Part shown: one piece after another, positions 50,090 through 61,639 of the stretch
How positions within the stretch are numbered: position 1 is the first letter of the stretch
Layout of the letters: each line of letters starts with the position of its first letter
NCBI GenBank assembly: GCA_031769625.1
Contig: JAUIMM010000519.1
Location: forward strand, 2,661,501 to 2,725,500
DNA from: Taudactylus pleione
Taxonomy: Eukaryota; Chordata; Amphibia; Anura; Myobatrachidae
Reading direction: 5' to 3'
DNA: 64,000 nt
Notes under the pieces: generated by a model
Database searches by the model: none
Told to the model about the DNA's origin: nothing
The model's input: the letters and a program-made list of their open reading frames with translations, nothing else
Made by a program: the position numbers and the translations under genes

Positions 50090-50380
50090 GCAGTTGGGAG
50101 CTGAGTGGCTGGCACCTTATCACTTTTCACTCTGTCTCCTAACACTGCTTAGTAAATAGACCCTCTTTAAGGAGAGATGTACTAAGCTCTGAAAAGTGAT
50201 AAATTGGAGAGTGATAAACGGCCAGCCACTCAGCTCCTAACTGTCATGTTACATGTTAAATGACAGTTAGGAGCTGATTAATTGCTAGTTTATCACTCAA
50301 AAATCATTCATAGTTCAAATTGTTGGTCAAATCGTTCAGATCATTCATCTGACAAATCTGACCGTGTGTATGCTCCTTTA
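50090..50380. repeat. Fold-back block plus TTCAAATCGTTC repeat
   Basis: 50,222-50,285: GCCAGCCACTCAGCTCCTAAC / GTTAGGAGCTGATTAATTGC hairpin around a TTACATGTTAAA loop; another partial copy at 50,093-50,140. 50,294-50,375 matches the end of the 18,600-18,930 repeat. Confidence 0.6.
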
Positions 50381-50795
50381 ATATTACAAAATGTAGCAGT
50401 GTGCACTTACACATGTACACTGCACGCCACCTTGTGGTACAAAGCTCTAAAGTGATTTTGGAGGAGGGATTGGGACCAACGTGAATGTGACGGGCTCACG
50501 TCACAGGCTCCTTCTTTGGCACCGGCTTCAGATAGACAGAGGAGTTGAAGCACACAAGATGGCTGCAATTGCACTTGTAGTAGCCATATACTTGGTGCCA
50601 GTGATCCAACCGAAATCAGACTGATCTCTGCATACTGTATGATGCAATTCCACCTACATGACCATGACACGCTCTCACTACATGCGTAAGCTTCATTGTC
50701 ACCCAGTTACAGCCCGTCAGCAACAAATAGATATGTTCATAGTATGTACGATTCTATGCTCATAGTTGAGTACCCTTGGCTAGAAAGCATGCACT
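50381..50795. other. Unassigned DNA
   Basis: Nothing recognised beyond short frames. Confidence 0.35.
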
Positions 50796-50796
50796 T

Positions 50797-51090
50797 ACCC
50801 AAAGGTTGGGTTAGGCGCCAGGAGGGAGGGTTAGGCACCAAGGGGAGGGTGAGGTGAAGATTAGGGTTAGAAAAAAAACATGTAGACTATTTCAAGTTAT
50901 TATTTCAGTGTTGACCGTTTGACCAATGATCATATGTACCTTTTGACCTTCTTCCTTGTTGACCTTTAGTGTGTCAACATTTTGTCCATGTCAAACTTTG
51001 TCCCTGTCGACCTACTGCCTGTCTAAACTTCTGGTGTCTATCTCGACATGGTCTACCTTTTAACTGTCTATCTTTTATACCACACTCAAA
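50797..51090. repeat. GGTTAGGCRCC / GTTGACC interspersed repeat
   Basis: GGTTAGGCGCCAGGAGGGAGG, then serial TTGACC/GTCGACC/GTCTACC words. Combines the motifs of 14,265-14,510 and 3,726-3,920, suggesting one parent family. Confidence 0.5.
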
Positions 51091-51455
51091 TTGCAAGACC
51101 TATCTGCAAAACCAACTTGTGTGTGGTTGGGGGGGATTATAACCATTGTTCTGCAAACACTGAAGAAAGAGGCTGACGTGACACACTACAGGGGGCATGG
51201 TGGTCACACAGTGTCCTGGGTCCTCCTTCTGTAATGTTGGGAAGTACTGTATAAGGGAATGTCTGTGTAGAGCATTATACCATACCCTGGAAGCTAATAC
51301 GTAGCTTATACTCTGGCCTTGGATGGGGCTTCATTTATTTACCACAGAGAAGATTCTTGAAGTGAGGGCGCAACCAAAAAGATTGCAATAGGTGGAAGGA
51401 GGTGAACAGTTACCATCTTGGTCTAGATATCTTCCTGGTTGCTGTGACATCTGCA
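51091..51455. other. Unassigned DNA
   Basis: Nothing recognised. Confidence 0.35.
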
Positions 51456-51459
51456 CTCT

Positions 51460-51967
51460 GGGCCTGATTCAGCAAGGATCTCAGTTGCTTATACGCACGC
51501 AATTGGCCGACTGTTGCGTACTGTGCATGCGCATACATTGCAGTGCGTGTGCGCAAAGCGGCCACTGCAATCGGGACTGCGATCGCAGCGGTTACGCAAA
51601 CCCATGGCAGAGTGATTGACAGGAAGTGCCATTTGTGGGTGGTGATATGGGGGTGGTCGGGCGAATGCAGGCATGCCAGTGCGTTTCAACGCCCTTGCAT
51701 GGGCGTGCATAAATTATCCACTGCAATTCCATATACAGCCTGAGGCCTCATAGCGTGCGCTGAAGTTAGCAATTCCTGAGTGAGGTCTGACCTGCCTTAA
51801 CTGTGCGTATGGATCTGATGTTACTCGATGTTACCGATTATTTCGCTATGTTGCCAAAGTATACGGATGTGAGTAAGGGGAAGTGAGCGTCCTTATGTTA
51901 GGCTACGATATTAGCAACTGCGTTGCGTGCGTATTAGCAGAATAGCGATCCTTGCTGAATCAGACCC
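51460..51967. mobile_element. MITE family C, copy C3
   Basis: Ends GGGCCTGATTCAGCAAGGATC.. and ..GATCCTTGCTGAATCAGACCC; perfect duplication TCT (51,457-51,459; 51,968-51,970). Interior: GTGGGTGGTGATATGGG, GGGCGTGCATAAATTATCC, TTACTCGATGTTACCGAT. Confidence 0.9.
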
Positions 51968-51970
51968 TCT

Positions 51971-53130
51971 GTACCTGGGTGGGGACGGGCAGAACATTCC
52001 AACAAGGGACTCACTCTTTCTATTGTACCTTTCCATAGTGTGTACCACTAGAGGCGTACTGTGAAGCATGCCTATGCTACGGCGCCCCTCACCCACTTTC
52101 TAAATTTTGCTAAAGTGATCCTGGCCAGCATGTGAGGCTAATTTGAATTTTATTTGACAAAAATCATAAATTGTCTACAGGGTCTGTCTAAAACCACCCG
52201 CCAGGATCACTGCAAAGCTGTGTGACTTTTGAGTGACTCACACACTGCTCAGACAGTCCGGACAGCGCCCTCTACCCCCAATGGTGCCTGGAACATGAGC
52301 TCCACTGCCTCTGCTCTCACTATGACCCTGTGTACCACCCACACTAATCTGTAAATAAATGGAAAGACCCTAGAAAAGTAATTTATTTACAATGTGTAAA
52401 AACATAAACAGACTACAGTATGTATAATGCACTACCCTAACTAATCACCGGTACAAGAAATTCAGTACAAACAGGAAAATATATCAAAAGTCTACCTTCA
52501 ATGAGGGCATGGGAACTTATTTGCAGAGGGCTATGGTGCATCTGGAGAATTTCTATGCAAAAAAACAACTGTGGATCTAAAATAAAGGTTCTCTCCCATA
52601 TCTACCTAGATTCTCTTGGCACCACCTGGTTTTGGTGAGAAGATGGATGGAAGTGGCCTGTATGAGTCAGAAGCTCTCTGTGAGACCTAAGTCTATGGCT
52701 CAAGCCCAGTGCCTGAGTGGTGGGTGCACAATGGGTCAATTAGTAGTGGGAAAGTGAAAATCCAGTGGCAGCTTCATTGTACCATGGATGGGCCTGAGCA
52801 TACGCCAGAGCAGTTTGGGGCTTGGTGGCATCCTAGGAGTATATAACTCTGAGGATTCTGACTCTGAGCTTCTGGAGAAGAAGAAGGAAGATGCCGGAGA
52901 CTAAAATATAAGTGATCCATTCTTTTTACGGATATATTTATTTTTTTGTTTAAGAAATAAATATTATATAAAAAAGAAAGCTTGGAACATTCATTATTAA
53001 TGGACATAATTACAAATATTGTGGAATTGGTCCTGATAAATTTAATTTATCATCAATATACTGTAGATCTCGGAAATAGGAAATTTTTCAATGGGGACAA
53101 AGAACATACAGGGGCAGGGGCTCCGAACTT
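51971..53130. other. Unassigned DNA
   Basis: Contains GCATGCCTATGCTACGGCGCCCC (52,069), similar to GCATGCTACGGCGCCCCCCC at 1,273, so a repeat fragment is likely at 52,040-52,320. Remainder unassigned. Confidence 0.35.
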
Positions 53131-53131
53131 A

Positions 53132-53245
53132 GGCCCTGATTCAGAGCTGGATGTTCTGACAGAGCGCTCGCTCTGAATGAGGGCCGTCCCTCTGTTTTTT
53201 GTGAGCGGCCTCCTGTCCACTCGCATAGCTGTGGGTGACCTAGCC
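53132..53245. mobile_element. MITE family A end fragment
   Basis: GGCCCTGATTCAGAGCTGG, GAGCGCTCGCTCTGAATGAGGGCC, then GTCCACTCGCATAGCTGTGGGTGACC: one terminus of an A element; rest absent. Confidence 0.65.
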
Positions 53246-54480
53246 CTTACCGCTGATGTGTAAAATGTAAAGTTATCGGATCTGAAGTTTGGTGCATTTC
53301 ACAATTTAGCGGCCGCCATAGAAACATATGGGGGCGGCTTTTGTAATGGAAAACATAGGGACCACAACAGTTATCTCCGACATCTGCTGCGGTCCCCACT
53401 TCACTACATTCTAGGGATACAGTCATTCATTTTTGCGGGAATTAACAGAAAACATTTGCTTTCCTGATCAAAAAAGTGGTAATAGATATGCAAAAAGTCT
53501 TTTAGTCAGTATTTATCAGACTGATAATCAAGGCTTCCATCGGCTGTGTATGGGAGTTACTGTTGTATGAGTCAAAGACTAGCCAAAGGGCCTGAACTGA
53601 CCATGGGGCTCTCTGCTGGCCTGTGTTCCTGGGTATTCTAGTTGGGCGCAACCATAATCCCAAGATAACATAGCTATGCCCCCTGCAACATATAAAGAGA
53701 GTACTAGTATTTGTAACGGAGTGTGATGACATTCCCACATGCTAGGCCACACCCCCACTAGGGCCTCAACATATCTCCCAGGGGCCCTGTTGTTAGTAAA
53801 TGGTTCTAGTCAGAATGTTTTTAATATTATTGGTGAACATGGCCTACTGTTAGACAATGAATCAAAAGGAAAGAAAATAAAAGTTTACAAAACAATTTTT
53901 ACTTTTCAAATGTGTCTCCCAATAGATGCAATCTACAAGAAACGCTGGCTTTGGAAGAGCAAAATAGCTTCAGTTTTAATTTTCTTATTCAACAATCTTT
54001 GTTTTGTCATCAGGTTTCCTAGAAAAGGTGGCAAGTGATTGCATGTGGTTTGATAAAGGTTAGTGTGATTTACTAGATCTTATTGTGAGCGGAAAATAGC
54101 TGTACCTCTAACATGGCATTTTGGAATTATAATAAAGAGCAATTACTATTTGCTACAAATAGAAAAGATTTTAGTTCACATTTGTATAATTATTTGTGAG
54201 GTATTGTATATTTATTTTATTTATTTATTTTTGTAGCTGATATGATACTATAAAATAGCTTTTTTTTTCTTGCAAGTACAGAAATATTTAAAAAAGGAAA
54301 GTTACAGGAAAAACAGGGCAATTAAACTTCAGCGTTATTTTTATTTTTTACAAAATAATTTCTTTGACAAAATGTTTTTAATGATTAAAGGAAACATTGC
54401 TGGTTACAAAAAAAATGTAGGCACAGTATACAATATAAACATATGTAGCATAACCCGCAAAAAGCATGAATTTATGATTA
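53246..54480. other. Unassigned DNA
   Basis: A TTACCGCTGATGTG..GCGGCCGCCATAGAAAC block (53,256-53,400) looks repeat-derived. 54,000-54,180 is repeat-free and AT-rich. No gene. Confidence 0.35.
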
Positions 54481-54633
54481 TTTACAGAGTGTGAGAGAGC
54501 CTACTGCGCATGTGTCTTCCTCCAGGAAAATGGCGCCACCGTCATTTAACCAGTGATTTTTTAACTACACATATCTCTGGGAAACAAGTGCCACAGTTAT
54601 TTTTTTTCCAGCAGTGGCTGCAACGTAAGTATA

Positions 54634-54696
54634 TTCAATGGGTGCAGGGTGTGCAATGCAGGGGCCTGTGTGCACCGCATACCCTGCACCCAATAT
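54634..54696. repeat. Stem-loop ATTGGGTGCAGGGT type
   Basis: CAATGGGTGCAGGGTGTGC and GCACCGCATACCCTGCACCCAATA are inverted around AATGCAGGGGCCTGTGT. Resembles fused hAT-type ends (compare ACCCTATAGATACGCCCCTG at 11,952). Confidence 0.7.
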
Positions 54697-55005
54697 AGAT
54701 ATGCCAATGTAATTACGTTTTTTATGAAGGACTACAAGATTATGTACCATTATGTATGCATGATAAAGTACAGAATCAGCATATATATTTTGCTCACAGT
54801 TTTACAATCATAGGGGTGTGTGGGTGGGAGGTCCATCAAAAGACACGGCTTAAATATCATGCACATTGGGAGGGAGCCTCCATTTGCCGGACGCCTGCTG
54901 GGATTTCATTACCAGCATGCGTCCGGCTCCTTCCCTGCAGCGCAGCGGTAGCCAGAGGCAGGAGTTCTCTCCTGAACTTCAGCTTCTGGCTCTCCCCATG
55001 GGCTC

Positions 55006-55035
55006 TATGGGAGAGATGTCATGACGTCTCTCCCA
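55006..55035. promoter_or_regulatory. CRE-like palindrome of K5
   Basis: ATGGGAGAGATGTCATGACG + TCTCTCCCAT, one mismatch in a 30-bp dyad; contains ATGACGTC. Confidence 0.45.
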
Positions 55036-55499
55036 TACTTCCGAGGAGCAGCTGGGCGGACCGGACGGTGATGGACACAGGAGCAGGGTTTGTTTTGTAT
55101 TTGTTTTCCTGTGTAAGTGGCACTACAGGGAGCATTACCTCAGGGGGCATTACTATAGGGGAACTGCTGCATGGGGCATTACTATGGGGGCATTACTATA
55201 GGGGGACTGCTGAAGGGGGCATTACTATAGGGGCACTGCTGCAGGGGGCATTACTATGGGGTCATTACCTCAGGGGACATTACTATAGGGGCATTGCTGA
55301 AGGGGGCATTACTATAGGGGTACTGCTGCAGCGGGCATTACTATAGGGGCACTACTACAGGGGGCATTACTATAGCGGCACTTCTGCGGGGGGCATTACT
55401 ATAGGGGCACTACTACAGGGGGCATTACTATAGGGGCACTGCTGCTGAGGGCATTACTATAGGGGCACTACTACAGGGGGACTGCTGCAGGGAGGGGGG

Positions 55500-55966
55500 G
55501 CATTATGTGTAAATGGCATTATAATATGTGGCATTATGTGTAAAGTGCATTACAATATGTAACATTATATGTAAAGGGAATTACAATATGTGGCATTATG
55601 TGTAAAGGGCATTATAATATGTGCCATTATGTGTAAAGGGCATTACAATATGTAACATTATGTGTAAAGGGCATTACAATATGTGACATTATGTGTAAAG
55701 GGCATTACAATATGTAACATTATGTGTAAAGGGCATTACAATATGTGGCATTATGTGTAAAGGGAATTACAATATGTGGCATTATGTGTAAAGGGCAGTA
55801 AATTATGTGGCATTATGTGTAAAGGGCATTACAATATGTAGCATTATGTGTAAATGGCATTATAATATGTGCCATTATGTGTAAAGGGCATTACAATATG
55901 TAACATTATGTGTAAAGGGCATTACAATATGCAACATTATATGTAAAGGGCATTACAATATGTGCC
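55500..55966 (+). repeat. 31-bp tandem array, left part
   Basis: About 15 units of GGCATTATGTGTAAAGGGC + ATTACAATATGT. Continues at 57,615 after K3. Low divergence between units. Confidence 0.95.
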
Positions 55967-55974
55967 ATGATATC

Positions 55975-57606
55975 CTGTGATGTAACTAGGGTATTTGGAG
56001 CCCACGGCAAATTTGAAAATGGAAGACCCCCCTATGTGCGAAAAATGGGCGTGGTCACAAGGGACGTGGCCACTGAAAAATGGGGCGTGACACATTACAC
56101 ACCCCTTTCTTGTCACTGGGAACATTTCTTTCCATTTGCACCTTAATGCAGTGCCCCTTATACAATCCCCTCTATGCAGTGCCCCTAGTAGTGGTCCCCC
56201 TTATGCAGGACCCCAGTAGTACCCCTTATATAGTACCCCCAGTATACAATGCCCCCCAGTAGTGGTCCCTCTTATGCAGGTCCCCAGTAGTGCCACTTAT
56301 GCAGGCCCACAGTAGTGCCCCTTATACAGTACCCCCAGTAGTGTCTCCCTTATGCAGCCCCCGATTAGTTCCCCTTATACAGGCCCCCAGTAGTGATCCC
56401 CCATATGCAGTGTCCCTTACACAGTTCCCCCTGTAGTAGTCCCCCTTATGCAGCCTGCCATTAGTTACCCTTATACAGTGTCCCCAATAGTAATCCCCCA
56501 TATGCAGCCCCCCAGTAGTGATCCCCCATATGCATTGCCCTTTATACAATGCCCCCAGGAGTGGTCCCCCTTATGCAGGCCCCCAGTAGTGCCCCTTATG
56601 CAGGCCCCCAGTAGTGCCCCTTATGCAGTGCCCGCTGTAGTGGTTCTCCCTTTTCAGTGCCTCCTGTAGTGGTTCTCCCTTTTCAGTGCCCCCTGTAGTG
56701 GTCCCCCCTGTGCAGTGCCCCCAGTAGTAAGCCCCTTATATAGTGCCCCAGTAGGAGTCACCCCTGTGCAGTGCCCCCAGTTGTAAGCCCCTCATATAGT
56801 GCTCCAGTAGGAGCCCCCCCTGTGCAGTGCCCCCTGTAGTAAGCCCCTTATATAGTGCCCTTTATATAGTGGCCAGCCCCTTTAGGAGTCCCCCTTGATG
56901 CAGTGCCCCCTGTAGTAGTCCCCAGTAGTGGTCCCCCCAATGCAGTGCCCCCAGTAGTATCCCCCCCAGTAGTAGTACCCAGTAGTGGTCCCCCCCAAAG
57001 CAGTGCCCCCAGCAGTATCCCCCCCAGTAGTAGTCCCCAGTAGTGGTCCCCCCAATGCAGTGCCCCCAGTAGTATCCCCCCTAGTAGTAGTCTCCAGTAG
57101 TGGTGGTCCCCCCCTGAAGCAGTGCCGCCAGTAGTAGTCCCCTCCTTAGTAATAGTCCACCCCCATCCCGATAAATATACACGGAAATGAAACAATAAAT
57201 AAAAGAGAAATTATTACCTAAATCCACGCTCCCGCCGCCGTCCTGCATTATGGGAGAGACGTCATGATGTCTCTCCCATTCCCACTGCAGGAGCCGGAAG
57301 GGAGCTGGCGGCAATGTGTGTGTTAGCACAGACTGAGCCCGGTCACCTGCCACCCTCCTCCTGGCGATACTGGGCAAGCGCTCAGGGAGAGGGAAGGGGC
57401 TCAGCTGTGCAGCACAGGACCGGCGCTGGGAAGCCTAACGTCGGTCCTGTGTAAATGTGTAGTGCTGACCGCACTCACTGTGGTCGGCACTACACTGGCT
57501 AACTAGGGCGGGCCAGTACCGTGGCCGGCGGCGGCCCCCCCAGCGCCATCGGTCTCACGTTGCCCAGGGCACGTGTCCCGCTCGCCCTGCCCTAGTTAAG
57601 CCACTG
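55975..57606 (-). mobile_element. K-family element K3 (inserted in the 31-bp array)
   Basis: Starts CTGTGATGTAACTAGGG and ends CCCTAGTTAAGCCACTG (17-bp TIR, 13 matches). Flanks are ATGATATC (55,967-55,974) and ATGATATG (57,607-57,614), 7/8; removing the element restores the array register. Minus-strand order: head with CRE-like palindrome (57,249-57,280) and the hairpin GTGTAGTGCTGACC/GGTCGGCACTACAC, TAGGTAATAA, then minisatellite (56,150-57,150), tail. This copy fixes the hAT-type assignment of the K family. No transposase. Confidence 0.85.
57249..57280. promoter_or_regulatory. CRE-like palindrome of K3
   Basis: TATGGGAGAGACGTCATGAT + GTCTCTCCCAT dyad, nearly identical to the K4 block. Confidence 0.45.
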
Positions 57607-57614
57607 ATGATATG

Positions 57615-57895
57615 TAAAGGGCATTACAATATGTGGCATTATATGTAAAGGGCATTACAATATGTGGCATTATGTTTAAAGGGCATTACAATATGTGGCA
57701 TTATGTGTAAATGGCATTACAATATGTGACATTATGTGTAAAGGGCATTAGTATATATGGCATTATGTGTAAAGGGCATTAGAATATGTGGCATTATGTG
57801 TAAAGGGCATTAGAATATGTGGCATTATGTGTAAAGGGCATTAGTATATGTGGCATTATGTGTAAAGGGCATTAGAATATGTGGCATTATGTGTA
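57615..57895 (+). repeat. 31-bp tandem array, right part
   Basis: About nine units; later ones read ATTAGAATATGTGGC or ATTAGTATATGTGGC, a variant not seen left of K3, which shows directional divergence along the array. Confidence 0.95.
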
Positions 57896-58095
57896 ATGTG
57901 TTTGTTCTGTCGATGTTTGTAATTTTAATAAAATAGTTTCAACATTTGATGATTTTAAGAAACCTTAACTAATATTTTTAAGGTATGGATATTAAATTTA
58001 TGTCAGAAAAGGCGATCTTATGATGGGCGGGGGTGCTAAATTACTGTCTTGCCCCGGGTGACAAAAATCCTAGTTTCGGCCTTGGCATGGCCCTC

Positions 58096-59515
58096 CATAT
58101 GACTCACCTTACATGAACTGAGATTTAGAGGGCATGGTTTTATAATTCAACTCTGGTCATACTTGCAAGTGGCAGCACTTGTAGCCCATTTTCAATTACA
58201 ACTTGCAAGGGTGACCCTTAAATCCCTACTCTGCATGGAGCCCTTTGAAGCAAGGATTAACAACAATTTAGACATTATAACAATGTTATCAGGCCTGGCC
58301 CCAGGAAAATAAGAAGTCCTTGTATGCTGATTACATATCTCATAACTTTACACATATACAGTATAGGGACCTATGAAAACAAACAGAGATAAAACAGAAC
58401 CTCATCATTGCATAAACTTCTACCCCTCAAAGCTTGCTACAACCTCTTCCCCTCAGGATAAAGTCCCTGGGCAGCAATCTGACCAGATCTTATGACCAGA
58501 TTTTTATTTATTTTTTTGGGGGGAGGGGGTGACTTTTCCAACCTTTGTACAGTAGGTACCATAAGGATAAACCTAGCAGATTACAATAGGATGTACAGTA
58601 CATATTCTGGGCTGAGACTTCTAAAGCCCAATACCTACCTTAGGATATATTGGGGTTCTTTCAGGTGTAGATGTAGATTTAATAGTCATTCTTCCATCTG
58701 AAAATATGCTATATCTCTTTTTACAGTGAACATTATTGTACCCTTGAAGATGCCCTTCCATTGCTCTTCTGTATTATTCCTACTGCATTTCCAAAGAAAA
58801 AACAAAAAAAAAAAACGTTAGAGGTATCAGTCTGATCACCACCGAAACATAATTTACCAAACTCAAAAACATTGAGTCAGATTAATTTTGATTTTCCCTT
58901 GAGAGACTGTCACATGAACTGCAGAGATTAGTCCTCTTACCTGGCATGACCCATGACTAAACCAAACATTATTATTTCTGCTAAATGAGTAGTAAACCAC
59001 TTAACTTTTAACTTTTTTAATTTACATCAGAGTTCAGGAAAAGTCCAACTGCTTTATTAGCCTGGGTGAGAGTCGCACAGTTGTGGTGTATTATTCCTAG
59101 GTACAGTACCAACATCTGAGTGTCACAGTTTATGCAGAACGAATATTCAAACAGTAATACAAATAATCAAAATTGTGAATAAAAAACAAATGTATAAATT
59201 AAAAAAAAGAAAATAATAACTAACATAACATTTCAGTACTTTGTCACAATCTTTACATTGAGCTACTTCACCTGTGGCTTTCTCACGTACAAAATTATTC
59301 ATACTTATGAACGACATACTCTACTACTGCTGCTTTTGAGTTTGAGGCCCATTGTAAACCGTGGTCAGCCTAGCCTTGACAGGATTTAACAGGTCTTCCA
59401 GGAGCACAGTAGGTGTGTAAACCAGGGGGCCTAGGGGCCAGGGGGGTAACGAGTCAACTTGAGTCTGCTTCATTCAATAAGCCTGTATTCAGACAGGTAT
59501 CCACTCCTCCGTCCT
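58096..59515. other. Unassigned DNA
   Basis: Mostly AT-rich and repeat-poor; poly-G at 58,518 and poly-A at 58,797. 58,140-58,330 and 58,850-58,980 have balanced composition and could be conserved sequence, but no motif supports it. No gene. Confidence 0.35.
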
Positions 59516-59521
59516 CCAGAG

Positions 59522-60490
59522 CAGTGGCGTTCAGTGAGATTAATGGCTGGGGAGGCGCTGGCTGATTAACACCTCCCCCTCCTTAAAAACAAAAAAAACA
59601 CGTAGTGTTCCCCCTATTTAACAGTAACTAGCACCAGGCTGAAACATCCAAGGGGATAATGCCATAGCATTGTGTACTCAGTGTGGGGTCCCCTTGTCAT
59701 CACATTAACCACCCCTAAACTAGTCAGCCCAGGGCTGAAATTCCTCAGAAAGTTGGGATCTCAAAAAATTTAAATTGGGTCGCCCTTCCGAACAACAACC
59801 ATCACTGGGCTGAAAGCCCAGTGGTATGCCCCGCACTCCTGGTTCGGGGTTCATGGTATGATAATATTGGTTTTTACAGGTGGCCTGCCACAGCATGCCG
59901 GCACTTGGAGAACCACAAGTGCCTACATGCCCGGACAGTAAGGGCCCGCTGGCACCTGTAGTCCGCCTGTAAAGAAAATATTAAAATAAATACACTTAAT
60001 TTTTTAATAAAAGTTTATTATACAACATATTCACCTGGGGGAGGTGGCCTTTAAGCTCTTTTATATGGCCACTGCCTCCTCAGGGGTTCCGACATCTTCA
60101 CCAGGGCGGCAGCGGCCTTTAAGCTCTTTTGCATGGCTGCCGCTTCCCCAGGGCTTCCAGCGTCTTCTGTCTTCGGGAGCTCTTGCACACTCTTTCCTGG
60201 CCAGCGGACTGCCAGCCGCTGCCTCGCGCTGTCATATATATGCCAGCCAGAGAGGGAGGGGCAATGAAGTGGTGGCCATCTTGAATTTAAAAAATGATGC
60301 TGAGGTGCCATTTTTGAAACTGGAACCGCTGCCAAACTCTGCAGAATGGCTGACAGGGACTGGATCCTCTTGGATCCAGGCATGTCGTCATGCCAGGTGT
60401 CTCCGCTGTGTCCCTGCCGCCAATGCCTGCTACCCACCTAGTGATGACAGTGGATCCAAAAACAAGCAGAATACGCTACGTAAACTTTTA
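59522..60490 (+). mobile_element. hAT-type element, CAGTGGCGTTCAGTGAG start
   Basis: Left end CAGTGGCGTTCAGTGAGATTAATGGCTGGGGAGGC-type. Interior has GCCGGCACTTGGAGAACCAC and a ~68-bp tandem pair (60,049-60,110 / 60,115-60,178: GGCCTTTAAGCTCTTTT). A related start CAGTGACGTGCAGTGCATGCC lies at 60,501 in the same orientation. Right end and duplication not found. Confidence 0.5.
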
Positions 60491-60634
60491 GCATGTAGTC
60501 AGTGACGTGCAGTGCATGCCTCCTCTGAGTTCGCCCCCCAATCCATTATCCAAATATATGCTTAATATGTTAATTAACCAAAAATAAAAACATTTTCTCC
60601 ACAGAAAAACAAAACAATACACACACATTGATGG

Positions 60635-60948
60635 CAGTGGTGTCCCTCCATGCGGTGTCACCTGGTGCGGGGAGGGATGCTGTGTGCGTGGAGAAGCCGT
60701 GCGCTGCCAAAAGGGGGCGTGGCATCAGGCAAAGGGGCGTGTTCTCACAGAGAAGGGCGTGGCCTCAAGGCCGAACTCCTGTAGTCCCGTTATTATGGGG
60801 GGCAGGGGGGGTGCTGGAGGTGCGGACTGCCCTGGGTGCTCACAGTGTCAGGAGCAGAGTGCTGCACTTAATTATACAGGTGCAGCACTCAGCTCCTATT
60901 AGCGGGTGACACCCGGGTGCGGCCTGCACCCCCCTTGTGACGCCACTG
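60635..60948 (+). mobile_element. hAT-type MITE L
   Basis: Ends CAGTGGTGTCCCTCC.. and ..TTGTGACGCCACTG; flanks ATTGATGG / ATTGTTGT (6/8). Interior GGGGGCGTGGCATCAGG, GGGCGTGTTCTC, GGGCGTGGCCTC blocks. Non-coding. Confidence 0.65.
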
Positions 60949-60994
60949 ATTGTTGTCACTCAGTCATTATCCCCCACAGGGAAAATATACACAC

Positions 60995-61325
60995 ACACAT
61001 TGCAGGAAAAAGATAAAACTTTCAGGCCCTCCGGGCTGGGCCCCAACAGCACCACACAGGAATAAAATAACATTCAGAATCATCACCCAGCACAGGTTCA
61101 CAGGAAAAAATAAAACTATATGGGCTCCCGGCTCGGCCCCAACAACACCAAACATGAATAAAATAACATTCAGTATCGTGGCCCAGCAGCACAGGCCCAC
61201 AGTTAAAAAATAAAACTTTGAGGGCCCCCGACCAGGTCTCAACAACACCACCACACAGAATTAAAATAACTTTCAGAATCATGGCCCAGGAGGACAGGCC
61301 CGCAGGAAAAAAATAAAATTTTCAG
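60995..61325. repeat. ~100-bp minisatellite
   Basis: Three to four units of CACAGGAAAAAATAAAACTTT, GGGCCCCCGGC, CCCCAACAACACCACACAGG and AATAAAATAACATTCAGAATC; unit starts near 61,002, 61,101, 61,199 and 61,301. An inverted unit follows at 61,335-61,440. Confidence 0.8.
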
Positions 61326-61639
61326 TTTTACTTTAGCCCCCCATGTTTATTCCTGTGGTGTGCGTGGAGGGGGGGGGGGAGGGGGAGGCTTGTAAGTTTT
61401 ATTGTTTTCCTGTGGGCCTGTGCTTCTGGCCCAAACACACAGGCCTGCAGGAAAAAAATACAACTTTTCAGGACCCCCAGCACCCAGCAAAAATAAAATA
61501 ACTATTATTCCGCCCAGCCAGCCCAGCCTCCTTATAGGATTCACATGAATAAAATAACATCAATCAGACATCAATACCCAAACACACAGGAAAAATATAA
61601 TCCCCGAGAGATCCATGCTTGAGCACAGGTAACTTAGAA

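Larger units (their letters stand above)
54805..58095 (+). mobile_element. K-family element K5, host of K3
   Basis: Head (54,820-55,110) with CCGGACGCCTGCTGG / CCAGCATGCGTCCGG hairpin (about 54,888-54,932) and CRE-like palindrome (55,006-55,035); GTAAGT at 55,113; GGGGGCATTACTATAGGGGCACTGCTGC array (55,120-55,490); 31-bp array (55,500-55,966 and 57,615-57,895); poly-G and tail ending ATCCTAGTTTCGGCCTTGG. Parallels K2 module by module. Terminal duplications not found. Confidence 0.6.
60501..61590 (+). mobile_element. Second CAGTGACGTGCAGTG element with nested L and ~100-bp array
   Basis: Starts CAGTGACGTGCAGTGCATG. Holds element L (60,635-60,948) and the array at 60,995-61,325. Right border unclear. 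Confidence 0.4.

Noticed and set aside
55500..57895. CRISPR-like direct repeats of 31 bp
   Set aside because: Pure tandem array; no spacers, no cas genes, and interrupted by a transposon.
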